NCBI GenBank assembly: GCA_018971525.1
Contig: JAGXAR010000007.1
Coordinates: forward strand, 1-64,000
DNA: 64,000 bases
Source of the DNA: Nitrospirota bacterium
Lineage (GTDB): Bacteria > Nitrospirota > Nitrospiria > Nitrospirales > Nitrospiraceae
Direction of reading: 5' to 3'
Shown piece by piece: positions 36,444 through 45,381 of the stretch. How positions within the stretch are numbered: the stretch's first letter is position 1; each line of letters starts with the position of its first letter. Made by a program: the position numbers and the translations under genes. Below the pieces are notes generated by a model that did not search any database, had not been told where the DNA came from, and worked only from the letters and a program-made list of their open reading frames with translations.

Positions 36444-36759
36444 GTCTATTCGACGGGTAGCCTATGGTTGCGAGACAGGTATCCCTCATCGCGTTGATGC
36501 TCGATATTCCATGCAGTGCCCGAGCGTGGTCGTTCGGGCTTAGGGGGCCTGGGCCGAACGGAAAGGGCGTGCGCTGGTCGTAGAACTGGTTTTCGTTTGC
36601 CAGTCTCGCCCTGTACTCACACTTCATATAGTCCTGCTCCACATCTCGTTGACTGAGTCCTTGCTGATTGCCTCCACGGTCATAGGGACCTGGCCCGTAT
36701 CCGGCGAGTGCAAGCGGATGTGCTTCCAAAATAACTTTTCGCACTGACGGCTTTCTCAT
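36244..36759 (-). CDS. Protein of unknown function with a repeat-derived C-terminus
   Basis: From ATG 36759 the product has 171 residues. The first 106 look like a native small protein with spaced cysteines (DYMKCEYRARLANENQF and MRDTCLATIGYPSNRR), a pattern common in small envelope or secreted proteins that end soon after a C-x(5)-G-Y motif. From RMVKKASCF onward the codons lie inside the MITE-like element 36238-36443. The last 65 residues are therefore repeat-derived read-through. The original stop was probably lost by the insertion. An ATG at 36777 is an alternative start. No family was recognised. Confidence 0.6.
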   Translation of the reverse strand: MRKPSVRKVILEAHPLALAGYGPGPYDRGGNQQGLSQRDVEQDYMKCEYRARLANENQFYDQRTPFPFGPGPLSPNDHARALHGISSINAMRDTCLATIGYPSNRRMVKKASCFVLASFRSSTYYRSSSGNGIAVGAFPFAKIHSRGERPTRSAVCTSSALHSLRPCRRTV

Positions 36760-36802
36760 AGAGATATCGCCTGCCATCGGATCAGTTCATCGCCAAGCTG
36801 AC

Positions 36803-38128
36803 CTATCGGAGCGCTAACGCATCGGCGCAACGGTTGCCACTGACAATGGCGCTCTCGAGGTTGGGAGGCCATCCTGTATCGGTCCAGGCTCCCGCCACGA
36901 GCAGGTTGGCAATCGGGCTGCGTTGGATGGGCCGATGCAATTTGGTTCCAGGACTGAGTGAGAGGATGGCGTTGGGAATCGTGCGACGGTGGCTCGATGC
37001 GATCGCGCTCCCGAGGCGGAGGAGCCCCATCGATCTGAGCAGGTCAGGGATAAGGGTCTCAAGGTTTGAGTCCGGTCGAGCCTGCACGAACTGACTGTCG
37101 GTTGTGATGAGAGAGAATCCGGTACGATCAGGCGTTGCCGCTGTGGCGAGTACCGAGTGAAATGCTGTGCCACCCAACAGGACGAGGCGAGGCGTGGCAC
37201 AGGGTTGCTCGGCCTGCACGTGGAGGATTGTGCTGTCGACTGATCGCAATTCCGCGAGTTGTTGAAAATAGGCGTAGCGGGTCAGCCATCGCTCTGGAAG
37301 TAAGGGCGTGAGTTGCTGCGGGGGCAGGGCTGCTATGTACCAATCGGCCTGCAGTAGGGAGCCATCCCGCAGCAGGACGCCCGAGATGTGATCTCGTTCA
37401 TAACGGAGCTGTGCGGCTTCAGTATTGCCGATGATGGTGGCCCCAACCTCGGTCAGTGTTTCGGCGATTGGCTGCACGAGACAGGTTTGAAGCGAGCCCT
37501 GACTAACCGAGATGCGGCTATCCAAACGAGCGCTCAGGAACGATGGTCGCATCGATGTGACGAAGGCATCGGCAGACATCGTGGAGAGATCATTGCCGGT
37601 CAGCCATCGCGCGAGTGGATTCCAGACCATTTGCCTTGTCTTAGCTCCTTGCCCGATCGAGGTAAGCCACTCATCGGCGGTGCGCTGCTCCAGATCGGCA
37701 GGCAGCCCCTCATCGCCCTCCCAGAGCCGTTCCAACCATGATGCCAATCGCCATCGCTCGTTCCAGGGGAGGCCGGCAAATCTCAGGAGGTTCACCCAGG
37801 TATGAAGGGGGGCGGGGAACCAGGCACGCGGGTAACGGATGAGCGAGCTATCATGCAGACGAAATTCTAAAGGGATGTCGATCAGTTCCAGCTGCTCTGG
37901 ATCGCCATGGAGGGAGCGCAGTAAGGCTTGCGTCGCGTGATGGCAACCGAGGACGGTGAAGGGCTCAGGGCCGTCGTGAGGATGATCGCCAGTGAGGGCG
38001 CCTCCCGGTATGGGGTGACGATCGATGATCGTGACTCGATAGCCATGACGGGTGAGTTGGTAGGCGGTGGTGAGACCGGCGGGGCCTCCACCAAGAATCG
38101 CGACGGACTGAGCGGTGGTGGACGTCAC
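36803..38128 (-). CDS. hpnE: Hydroxysqualene dehydroxylase-like FAD enzyme
   Basis: The 441-residue flavoprotein begins with the FAD-binding AILGGGPAGLTTAYQL (residues 9-24) and TIIDRHPIPGGALTG, and ends with NLLVAGAWTDTGWPPN and LESAIVSGN, typical of the phytoene desaturase/HpnE amine-oxidase family. In the HpnCDE route HpnE reduces hydroxysqualene to squalene for hopanoid synthesis. Its start overlaps the hpnD stop by four bases, which supports that role. HpnC and squalene-hopene cyclase are not in this window. Confidence 0.85.
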   Translation of the reverse strand: MTSTTAQSVAILGGGPAGLTTAYQLTRHGYRVTIIDRHPIPGGALTGDHPHDGPEPFTVLGCHHATQALLRSLHGDPEQLELIDIPLEFRLHDSSLIRYPRAWFPAPLHTWVNLLRFAGLPWNERWRLASWLERLWEGDEGLPADLEQRTADEWLTSIGQGAKTRQMVWNPLARWLTGNDLSTMSADAFVTSMRPSFLSARLDSRISVSQGSLQTCLVQPIAETLTEVGATIIGNTEAAQLRYERDHISGVLLRDGSLLQADWYIAALPPQQLTPLLPERWLTRYAYFQQLAELRSVDSTILHVQAEQPCATPRLVLLGGTAFHSVLATAATPDRTGFSLITTDSQFVQARPDSNLETLIPDLLRSMGLLRLGSAIASSHRRTIPNAILSLSPGTKLHRPIQRSPIANLLVAGAWTDTGWPPNLESAIVSGNRCADALALR

Positions 38129-38994
38129 GAGAATCGGGAGCCAAGCCAGACTCCGGCGGCCACGGCCAGTCGATGACTCGTTGAGAGCCGGGCCCGAGGG
38201 CCGAATATCTGATGTCCCGGCTCCTCGAGCTTCTTCAAAATACGGAAATACACGGCGCGCATGATTTCAGAGACAGTCAGTGCCCGCCGGTCGCGTGCCG
38301 GTAGGGCCTCGAACGCCGCCTGTGCTTTTGCATAGTACTCATGGGCCTTCGCGGTTTCGAAGTGGAGCAATTTGCGGAGGTCTGGGCTCTCCTGCCGCTG
38401 GAGAATTGCCTGTTCGGTACAGCCGAATTTCATGAGATCGTCTTGCGGCAGATAGATGCGGCCTTGGGCCGCGTCTGTCCCGATGTCCCGTAGAATGTTC
38501 GTCAGTTGGAACGCCATCCCGAGATCGACGGCATAGTCCTGTGCCCGTGCCGATGTGGGTCCGAAGATATGGAGGCAGATCAGTCCCACCACCGACGCGA
38601 CACGATAACAGTAGAGCGAGAGGTCTTGAAACGAGGCGTACCGTGACGCCGTGAGGTCCATTTCGACCCCTTTAATCAGCTCATCGAAATAGGCCTGTGG
38701 GATAGACAGTTGCCTCACATGGTTGGCCAGACTGATGGTCGCCGGGAATGTCGGCGTGCCACGGTAGGCCGCTTCAAGCTCGGTCCGCCACCGTTGCAGT
38801 TCCTCCTGGGGGTTGCTTCCTGCCGGGGGTTCATCGACCGCACTGTCGACTTCCTTGCAGAAGGCATAGACCGTGTACATCGCGGCGCGCCGTTTTCTTG
38901 GGAGGAAGAGGAAGGAATAATAAAAATTGCTTCCGCTCTTCTTGGTGAGAGCCGTGCAGTAGGCTTGCGCGTCAGTAGCGGACAGTGAGGTCAT
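38125..38994 (-). CDS. hpnD: Presqualene diphosphate synthase-like enzyme
   Basis: The 289-residue trans-prenyl synthase has both Asp-rich motifs of the squalene/phytoene synthase family: DSAVDEPP (about residue 52) and QLTNILRDIGTD with GRIYLPQDD. KKSGSNFYYSFLFLP at the start is conserved. It joins two farnesyl diphosphates. ATG 38994 lies just after the stop of the upstream gene; a TTG at 39021 would overlap it. Operon context with hpnE makes HpnD the best call; plain phytoene synthase is the alternative. Confidence 0.88.
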   Translation of the reverse strand: MTSLSATDAQAYCTALTKKSGSNFYYSFLFLPRKRRAAMYTVYAFCKEVDSAVDEPPAGSNPQEELQRWRTELEAAYRGTPTFPATISLANHVRQLSIPQAYFDELIKGVEMDLTASRYASFQDLSLYCYRVASVVGLICLHIFGPTSARAQDYAVDLGMAFQLTNILRDIGTDAAQGRIYLPQDDLMKFGCTEQAILQRQESPDLRKLLHFETAKAHEYYAKAQAAFEALPARDRRALTVSEIMRAVYFRILKKLEEPGHQIFGPRARLSTSHRLAVAAGVWLGSRFS

Positions 38995-38998
38995 CGCG

Positions 38999-39886
38999 TC
39001 AGTGAATAGGTTGTGGTCCAAGGCGGCAGGCCATGGATTCGTGAATGTGGTCGTAGTTTGACGGGTGCAGGATGGCCGCCAGGAGTTCGATGCCGTCGAT
39101 CAGGCGAGGGCCTGGCCGGCTGAAATAGGAGGAGGCGTCGACCAGGAAGGTGTGCTGCATCAGGTGGAACAGTTCTGTCTGCGTCCGTTCCACAGAAAAA
39201 CCACACGGCATCACCACGAGGACGTCAGGAGCCGCGGCGAAGACCTCGTCCCACGTCACAACCCGCGAGGGGGTACCAGGCTGCGCGAGGACATCCTGGC
39301 CGCCGGCGTACTGGACCATCTCAGGAACCCAATGACCCGCGGCATAGAGTGGAGAGAGCCATTCGATACAGGCCACGCGGGGGCGATGTGAGATGCCCTG
39401 GATGCGAGTGTGAACAGCCTCGAGTCGGTGATGCAACTGTGCGGCGAGACGATGGCCCTCCGCCGACCGACCGGCGGCATCGCCGATCCGTACGACATCG
39501 TGGATCACATCTTGGACCGTACTGGGATTCAATGTGAGGACCGTCGGTTGATGGGGGAGGGAGGAAAGGGCGTCGTGCAGTTGGTCCGGCGTGACGGCAC
39601 AGACGTGGCAGAGGTTTTGGGACAGCACCAAATCGGGGCGCGCTTGTCGCAAGAGATTGTCTTTCAGCCGATAGAGCTGTTTCCCAGACGCCGCTAGCTG
39701 ACGGACTTGTTGGTCGATGTCAGTGCTGGCCAGTCCATGAGGAGGGATCACCGGTTCAACCATGATGGGCACGCTCCTGACCGATGGCGGATAGTCGCAC
39801 TCGTGACTGATCCCGACCAACTCATCGCTCAGGCCGAGCAAGGCAATTACTTCGGTCGCACTGGGGAGCAGAGAGCAGATTCTCAT
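38999..39886 (-). CDS. BtuF-like cobalamin-binding / periplasmic-binding-fold protein
   Basis: The 295-residue product has the BtuF/FecB pattern: RICSLLPSATEVIALLGLSD, VGISHECDYPP, PDLVLSQNLCHVCAV and VACIEWLSPLYAAGHWVPEM. There is no signal peptide, so it would act in the cytoplasm or be exported otherwise. Cytoplasmic members of this group are widespread in bacteria that use B12. It is 12 bases after the HAD gene and 4 bases before hpnD. A B12-dependent ribonucleotide reductase lies 1.7 kb away. Confidence 0.85.
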   Translation of the reverse strand: MRICSLLPSATEVIALLGLSDELVGISHECDYPPSVRSVPIMVEPVIPPHGLASTDIDQQVRQLAASGKQLYRLKDNLLRQARPDLVLSQNLCHVCAVTPDQLHDALSSLPHQPTVLTLNPSTVQDVIHDVVRIGDAAGRSAEGHRLAAQLHHRLEAVHTRIQGISHRPRVACIEWLSPLYAAGHWVPEMVQYAGGQDVLAQPGTPSRVVTWDEVFAAAPDVLVVMPCGFSVERTQTELFHLMQHTFLVDASSYFSRPGPRLIDGIELLAAILHPSNYDHIHESMACRLGPQPIH

Positions 39887-39898
39887 ATGATTCGGTTC

Positions 39899-40594
39899 TT
39901 ATGCGGCAGGCCACAAGCGTTCGCGGAGTTCGCTGAGGCGAACCTGGGAAAGGCTCTGGGCGACCGCATGGGCTTCATGCAGATCTTGGGTCGTGTGTGT
40001 GTTTGCCACAGCTAGGACTTTCATCCCGGCGGTTTTCGCGGCGCGAATGCCCGGGATCGAATCCTCAATAACCAGGCAGGATCCGGCGGTGATAGGCTGA
40101 TCCAGGCGTTGTCGATTCAACGTGTCGAGGGCATGGAGAAAGGGTTGGGGATCGGGCTTTCCTCTGGTCACGTCTTCTGCGGCGGTGATGTGGAGAAATT
40201 CTTTTCGGAGCCCAGCCTGTTCAAGGATGAACTCGATTTCATGGCGGAGGGCGCCGGACGCGATGGCCAAGGGGTATGTCGCGGCCGCCTCGTGCACCAA
40301 CTCGCGCACACCGGGGAAAATGACCAGATGATCCTTGACCGACTCCAGATAGGCATGCGCTTTCCGCTGCATCAGCTGCGCGAGTGCCGGGGGGTCGGTG
40401 GGGCGCTGGTACTCAGTCAGCGCCGCGATGAAGCAGCCTCGATCGTCATAGCCAAGGTAGTTGGCGTAGTAGTCGGGTTCAGTCAGGCTGATGCCGATTT
40501 CAGCCAATGTCTGGCGGAAACCAGCGAAATGGAGGGGCTCGGTGTCCGCGATTACCCCGTCAAAGTCAAAGATGATCGCTGAGAGTGTGTCCAT
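39899..40594 (-). CDS. HAD-family phosphatase / beta-phosphoglucomutase-like
   Basis: The 231-residue product has HAD motif I IIFDFDGVIADTEPLH (Asp nucleophile at about residue 10), motif II in AIASGALRHE, the Lys in VTRGKPDPQPF and motif III/IV in LVIEDSIPGIRAAKTAGM. The cap domain is the small helical type seen in beta-phosphoglucomutase and phosphoglycolate phosphatase. The substrate is unknown. It is the first gene of the four-gene leftward operon ending in hpnE. Confidence 0.92.
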   Translation of the reverse strand: MDTLSAIIFDFDGVIADTEPLHFAGFRQTLAEIGISLTEPDYYANYLGYDDRGCFIAALTEYQRPTDPPALAQLMQRKAHAYLESVKDHLVIFPGVRELVHEAAATYPLAIASGALRHEIEFILEQAGLRKEFLHITAAEDVTRGKPDPQPFLHALDTLNRQRLDQPITAGSCLVIEDSIPGIRAAKTAGMKVLAVANTHTTQDLHEAHAVAQSLSQVRLSELRERLWPAA

Positions 40595-40725
40595 GGGGAT
40601 CGTATCGATAATGTGGGCATGACTACGAGATGTAAAGCGAGCGAATTATAGCACAGGAACTCCGCTTGAGCAGGCGAGAATCTGTGCCGGTCAGCTGGCC
40701 ACTCGCGTGAGAGAAAATGGGACGG

Positions 40726-41466
40726 TCAGAACTTCAAGCGAAGACGTTTCTCCGATACCCAACCCTTTGCACCTTCGTCGGTGCGCACCAAATACATCCA
40801 GTTGCCCGCCTGTAGATCCCCGTCCAGGACGGTCAGTGTGACCCCTGGACGAACGATTGGCCCGGGCTTGCTGCTCGATGAATCTGCGAACAACGGAATG
40901 CTTCCGCCTGGAGCCGTTTCGTCTACCGTGACGGTCACTTTCTGCCCTTCGCTGAACATCGGGGTGAGCGGAAGTGCGACTGGTGCAGCGGGCCTTGCTG
41001 CCGTTTGGGGTGGTGGAACGACTGCTGGGGCCGCAGGGACGACGGCGTTGGTGGGAGAGGTTGCTGGAGCCAAGGGGGCTGAGGCCTCGTCGCTTGGACT
41101 TGGAGCGGACTGTGGCGCGGGTTCAGGCGGAGACACGGGTGCCGGAGCCACCGGCTTGGGTTTCATGGCCATCGGCGGTGGAGTGCTCTCACCCAGGTAG
41201 GGGCTCAGCCATTCTGTCAGCTTCTCCGGTTCCATGGTGGAGACATAGGTTATGCCGCCGACAAGAGCCAGGAGAAGTATCCAGAGGATCGGACGTCCCC
41301 CACCTGATTTCTTGCGGGGGTTCAGCGGGCCCGTTGCTTTCGTGGCGGTCGTCTGATCGAGTTCCTCTTCCGTGAATTCCAAATCCGGTTCTGGTTGACG
41401 GGCGAAGAGGAGAGTCCAATTAAAAGGATTCCCGACTGAAGTCAGGTTCCCAACGAGCGCAGCCAT
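40726..41466 (-). CDS. Membrane-anchored bacterial SH3-domain protein
   Basis: The 246-residue product starts at ATG 41466 after AGGGAGGTGCTCG. A polar N-terminus with an acidic patch (EPDLEFTEEELDQTTATKA) is followed by one membrane helix near residues 64-80 (ILWILLLALVGGITYVS). A long Pro/Ala-rich periplasmic linker (about 95-170) leads to a C-terminal SH3-like domain (GVTLTVLDGDLQAGNWMYLV, GAKGWVSEKRLRLKF). Such proteins contact cell-wall peptides. No further family was recognised. Confidence 0.8.
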   Translation of the reverse strand: MAALVGNLTSVGNPFNWTLLFARQPEPDLEFTEEELDQTTATKATGPLNPRKKSGGGRPILWILLLALVGGITYVSTMEPEKLTEWLSPYLGESTPPPMAMKPKPVAPAPVSPPEPAPQSAPSPSDEASAPLAPATSPTNAVVPAAPAVVPPPQTAARPAAPVALPLTPMFSEGQKVTVTVDETAPGGSIPLFADSSSSKPGPIVRPGVTLTVLDGDLQAGNWMYLVRTDEGAKGWVSEKRLRLKF

Positions 41467-41582
41467 CGAGCACCTCCCTACTGAGCGATTCAATCCCACG
41501 TGGGCTAATCTGTGAAAATACTTACCACCATCGCCGAGTAGTGTCAATTTTGTTGAGGAAGTGCGCGGACGAGCGGCGAGGT

Positions 41583-43355
41583 TCAGCAGGGATGCGAGGG
41601 GCTGCAGGAAAAGACTTGTTGCTCCCGACTGCCCGTTCGATAGACGGTGAGGCCTTTGCATCCGAGTCGGTATGCGAGCAGAAAGGCCGCGGCCACCTCG
41701 GCTTTGGTCGCCGTGGCCGGCAAATTGATGGTTTTCGAGACTCCGCTGTCGCTATATCGCTGAAACACGGCTTGCATGCGCACATGATGTTCCGGTGAGA
41801 CATCATGCGCCGTGACAAACAGTCGGCGGAGCTCTTCGGGGATATGGGGCAGATGTTGAATGGAAGGATGAGCCGCGAGGTCTGGCTGGAGTGAGTCGAG
41901 ATCGAGCCCGAGTGCGCGTGCGCGGCGGGCGAAGGCTGGATGAAGCGAGGTGAGCACGACGCCGTCCATGACGCGGCGGACTTCCTGTACGCTGTATAAC
42001 GGTTCAATGCCGGGCGAGCAGTCGGCGATGAGGCTGATGCTGCCAGTCGGTGCAATAGTGGTCACGGTCGCGTTTCGATGCCGCTGGTGAAGTGTCGGGA
42101 GCCGGCTGCCACGATAGGCAGGAAAGACTCCACGTTCGGCGGCGAGCCCTGTCGACGCGAGATGGGCCCGAGATTGGAAGAACTCCATCAGACTTGTAGC
42201 CGTTTGGAGCGCGGCTTCGGAGTCGTAGGGGATATTGAGGGCGATCAATAAGTCGGCAAAGCCCATGATGCCGAGGCCGATTTTCCTCGTTTGTTTCGTC
42301 ATGCGGTCGATTTGAGGAAGCGGGAAGCGGTTGCGATCGATCACATTGTCGAGGAAGCGAACGGCGAGGGGAATGGTTTCTGCCAATCGGACGAAGTCGA
42401 TGGCGGGTCGTGCATCCGGTTGTGTGACGAAGTGGGCTACGTTGATGGAGCCGAGGGTACAGGATTCATAGGCGAGAAGCGGTTGTTCGCCGCAAGGGTT
42501 GGTCGATTCGATGGTACCGAGGCGAGGGGTGGGATTGGCCCGATTGATCGTGTCTAGAAAGATCAGGCCTGGTTCGCCGCTCTTCCAAGCGGCTTCGACG
42601 AGTCGATCGAACACGAGCTGTGACGGGAGTCTCCTGGTCGGTTTGTTGGTATGGGGGTTGATCAGGGCATAGGTGCGACGGTGTGCAAGGGACTGCATGA
42701 ACGAATCGGTGATGCCGACGGAGAGATTGAAATTCGTCATCTCGGTCGGCGTCTGTTTGACGGCTATGAAGTCGAGAATGTCCGGGTGGTCGATACGGAG
42801 GATGCCCATATTCGCGCCGCGCCTGGTCCCGCCTTGTTTGATGACGTCCGTCGAGAGGTTGAACAGGCGCATGAAGGAAATCGGTCCGGAGGCCACGCCG
42901 CTCGACGACGCAACCCGATCATTGTGAGGGCGCACGTGACTAAACGAGAATCCCGTGCCGCCGCCCGATTGGTGGATCAGCGCCTGATGTTTCAGGCTGT
43001 CATAAATGGAGGCCAGGGAGTCTTCAACCGGGAGGACGAAACAGGCGGAGAGTTGCTGGAGGCGTCGTCCGGCATTCATGAGCGTGGGAGAATTGGGAAG
43101 AAAATCGAACCGGGCCATGCAGTCATACCAGCGTTGGGCCGCGTGGGGCAGCCGGCTGGCGTTAGGGTAGAGTCGTTCAGCTTGTGCGATGTCGGTCGCG
43201 ACACGCCAGAATAGTTGCGCCGGTGTCTCGACGATCGTACCCGTAGCGTTCTTGGCCAGATAGCGCCCTCCGAGGACGATTTTGGCATGGGCTGAAAGTC
43301 GAAGTCGTGGAGATTGCGGGGGGCGCGAGGACGTGCCTGTCTTCTTGACGGACAT
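41583..43355 (-). CDS. nrdJ: Adenosylcobalamin-dependent ribonucleotide reductase (class II)
   Basis: The 590-residue product has the RNR fold: SPTLMNAGRRLQQLSACFVL with one substrate-site Cys, GGGTGFSFSHVRP, NPCGEQPLLAYESCTLGSIN with the thiyl Cys, and IAPTGSISLIADCSPGIEP. The C-terminus ends with a Cys pair (FSCSPSHPC) that would be the redox shuttle. Lack of an ATP-cone and the compact length fit the class II enzyme, which makes deoxyribonucleotides using B12 and works with or without oxygen. There is no partner subunit gene. ATP-cone-free NrdJ is typical. Confidence 0.93.
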   Translation of the reverse strand: MSVKKTGTSSRPPQSPRLRLSAHAKIVLGGRYLAKNATGTIVETPAQLFWRVATDIAQAERLYPNASRLPHAAQRWYDCMARFDFLPNSPTLMNAGRRLQQLSACFVLPVEDSLASIYDSLKHQALIHQSGGGTGFSFSHVRPHNDRVASSSGVASGPISFMRLFNLSTDVIKQGGTRRGANMGILRIDHPDILDFIAVKQTPTEMTNFNLSVGITDSFMQSLAHRRTYALINPHTNKPTRRLPSQLVFDRLVEAAWKSGEPGLIFLDTINRANPTPRLGTIESTNPCGEQPLLAYESCTLGSINVAHFVTQPDARPAIDFVRLAETIPLAVRFLDNVIDRNRFPLPQIDRMTKQTRKIGLGIMGFADLLIALNIPYDSEAALQTATSLMEFFQSRAHLASTGLAAERGVFPAYRGSRLPTLHQRHRNATVTTIAPTGSISLIADCSPGIEPLYSVQEVRRVMDGVVLTSLHPAFARRARALGLDLDSLQPDLAAHPSIQHLPHIPEELRRLFVTAHDVSPEHHVRMQAVFQRYSDSGVSKTINLPATATKAEVAAAFLLAYRLGCKGLTVYRTGSREQQVFSCSPSHPC

Positions 43356-43465
43356 GGCACTATTATACCGGCATCGGCCCGATTGATCGATGGTGTGTGG
43401 AGTTTTGTCATGCTTGCATCTTGAGTGTCCAGTTCGGCAGAATGATCGCCCACTGACCGACGACC

Positions 43466-43879
43466 ATGAAATCCTATCGCGAAGAGCTCTGGTTCGAGAC
43501 GACGACGCGGCGCGCTTACCTCAACATCACGCAACAGGTTGAGGCGGCGGTCAGGAAGAGCGGCATCCAAGAGGGGCTCGTCCTGGTCAATGCCATGCAT
43601 ATCACGGCCAGCGTCTATATTAATGATGACGAACCTGGCTTACTCAAGGACTATGACCGATTCTTAGAAACGCTTGTTCCTCAGGGGACGACCTATCGGC
43701 ACAACGAGACCGGAGAAGATAACGGCGACGCCCACATCAAGCGCCAGCTGATGGGGCGAGAAGTCGTCGTCGCGATTACCGAAGGGCGATTGGACTTCGG
43801 CCCGTGGGAACAGATTTTTTACGGGGAGTTCGACGGGCTGAGAAAGAAACGCGTGTTGGTCAAGGTGATCGGAGCGTGA
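43466..43879 (+). CDS. YjbQ / UPF0047 family protein
   Basis: The 137-residue product has the family pattern throughout: [58 protein letters not shown] and [11 protein letters not shown]. The conserved His residues (MHITAS, DAHIKR) suggest a metal or phosphate site. The family is annotated as secondary thiamine-phosphate synthase, a weak side activity; the true role is not settled. It diverges from the ribonucleotide reductase gene. Confidence 0.93.
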   Translation: MKSYREELWFETTTRRAYLNITQQVEAAVRKSGIQEGLVLVNAMHITASVYINDDEPGLLKDYDRFLETLVPQGTTYRHNETGEDNGDAHIKRQLMGREVVVAITEGRLDFGPWEQIFYGEFDGLRKKRVLVKVIGA

Positions 43880-44006
43880 GCATGATGTCATCCAATCGGT
43901 GGCCCGGACCCTGTGGGAATAAACTGTTGGAGCGCTTGCTACCACAGGGAAAGTTTGGCAACATGGATGCCAGTGATGCACGGTTGTGCGGTAGGAGTGT
44001 GTCTAT

Positions 44007-45020
44007 ATGTTGAGTTGGTCTCGTCCTGACCCTCTCACCAGAGATCTCGTTCACTTGATCAATGCCCGACGTCATGACCATGGCGATACGGAAGCGGCGA
44101 TCGATACGCTGCAAGCTTTCTTGGAGCAAGGACGGGAGTATGATCTCTTAACGGTGCTGGCGGCGCTGGACGAGGACATGGCGGAATGGCTTTTCGATCT
44201 CCTCGCAGAAGCATCCTGCTCAGTGCTCATAGATGGGCAGGCCGATGACAAATTGTCCTATGCCATCATGGCGGCCTTGGAACTTCCTCTCCAGGCGAAT
44301 CTAACCCATCCGCTCAAGCTGAAGATCGACCCGGTCGCGACCGCGGATCTACTGCATCGCCATCTCCGGCTCTCCGCCGGGACGGTGGTGCGTGTGGAAT
44401 CTCGTCTGTTGACCGATTCGACGCTGGAGCCACTCAGCCTCCAGGGCTTGAATGACCATTTGAGCACGGTCGCGGATTCCCAGCGGGCCACTTCAATTGC
44501 CGCTCGGCTCTACCCGCCCGTCGAGAGTACGGCCTTTCTCTTCTTTGAGTTGATCGGTGTGCCGGATTCGGGATTGCCCGATTCGCTGGAGGACCGGCAT
44601 CGCCGGGCTCTCCTTGAAGGCCTCGTGGCGCAATGTCCCGAGTTGGCGTTGGCTCCTGATATGATCGAAGCACCGGTCTACGCCGCCTATGCTATGTTCG
44701 ATGCGCAAAATGCCGTGCGACTCCATCGGTTGGCGGATGAGACCGCGGCAGTCTGGCGCGATCTGGACCCGCTCGTCCGTGCCCGCACGATCGTGCACCT
44801 CCATACGCAATGCGGGAACGGTGTCTATATGCCGGTCTGGACCGATCTGTTTGATCCCGAACTTCCTGAAGACCACGGTCCCGTGTGGACCTCTCCTGAT
44901 GTGTGGGTCTTCACGGCCGATTTGCCCATCGAATGGCCTGGAGAAATGCTCACCAATCGGCTACTCGCCGAGGGGTGCACCAGGTTCGAGAATCACATCG
45001 TCGAAACTCCAGAAAACTAA
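44007..45020 (+). CDS. Protein of unknown function, 337 residues
   Basis: ATG 44007 follows GTAGGAGTGTGTCTAT. The first 100 residues are acidic helices (NARRHDHGDTEAAIDTLQAF, LAALDEDMAEWLFDLLAEA). The middle has beta segments with LKLKIDPVATADLLHRHLRL and SAGTVVRVESRLLTD. There is no signal or membrane helix and few cysteines. Residue use looks like a normal folded cytoplasmic protein. I do not recognise the family, and the neighbours give no clear hint. Confidence 0.8.
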   Translation: MLSWSRPDPLTRDLVHLINARRHDHGDTEAAIDTLQAFLEQGREYDLLTVLAALDEDMAEWLFDLLAEASCSVLIDGQADDKLSYAIMAALELPLQANLTHPLKLKIDPVATADLLHRHLRLSAGTVVRVESRLLTDSTLEPLSLQGLNDHLSTVADSQRATSIAARLYPPVESTAFLFFELIGVPDSGLPDSLEDRHRRALLEGLVAQCPELALAPDMIEAPVYAAYAMFDAQNAVRLHRLADETAAVWRDLDPLVRARTIVHLHTQCGNGVYMPVWTDLFDPELPEDHGPVWTSPDVWVFTADLPIEWPGEMLTNRLLAEGCTRFENHIVETPEN

Positions 45021-45044
45021 CCATCGCTCTGGTTCTTTCAGCTC

Positions 45045-45124
45045 CCTCCCTCGCGCTCCGCGCGCCCGTCTCGCCGCGCGACTCCATGATTCCGCGACGA
45101 ACCGTCATGAATAATGCGGGCTAG
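45045..45124. repeat. Intergenic repeat, family D
   Basis: This stretch (CGCGCTCCGCGCGCCCGTCT, then GACGAACCGTCATGAATAAT and GCGGGCTAGG) matches most of 8204-8279. It abuts the palindromic element 45124-45306. Confidence 0.5.
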
Positions 45125-45306
45125 GAGCTTGTCCGGCATTGACCTTTCTACTGCGGCGAGCGATGCACAGGCATCTGTTTTGTTCTCGGTTAACAAAAAT
45201 CTTCAACGGATTCCAGCGAATATGTCTCCGGTTTTTCAGGGCCTGCGGTCACGCACCTGCCGGCGCTCCTTCGTCTCGTGACGAACCGCAATGTCGGACA
45301 GACTCC
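45124..45306. repeat. MITE-like palindromic element, family C
   Basis: GGAGCTTGTCCGGCATTG (45124-45141) and CAATGTCGGACAGACTCC (45289-45306) are inverted with 15 of 18 matches. The 183-bp element has no gene. The remaining intergenic sequence to 45381 adds nothing recognisable beyond the next gene's ribosome site. Confidence 0.65.
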
Positions 45307-45381
45307 TGGTAGAAACCAGACAATTCGTCGATTTTTTTGACGGCTTATCCTATGCTGGGTCTGGTCAGATAGGGAGCAATC

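Noticed and set aside
43356-43465. Possible cobalamin riboswitch upstream of the class II reductase
   Set aside because: The divergent spacer is only about 110 bases, too short for that riboswitch, and no B12-box-like block was seen.
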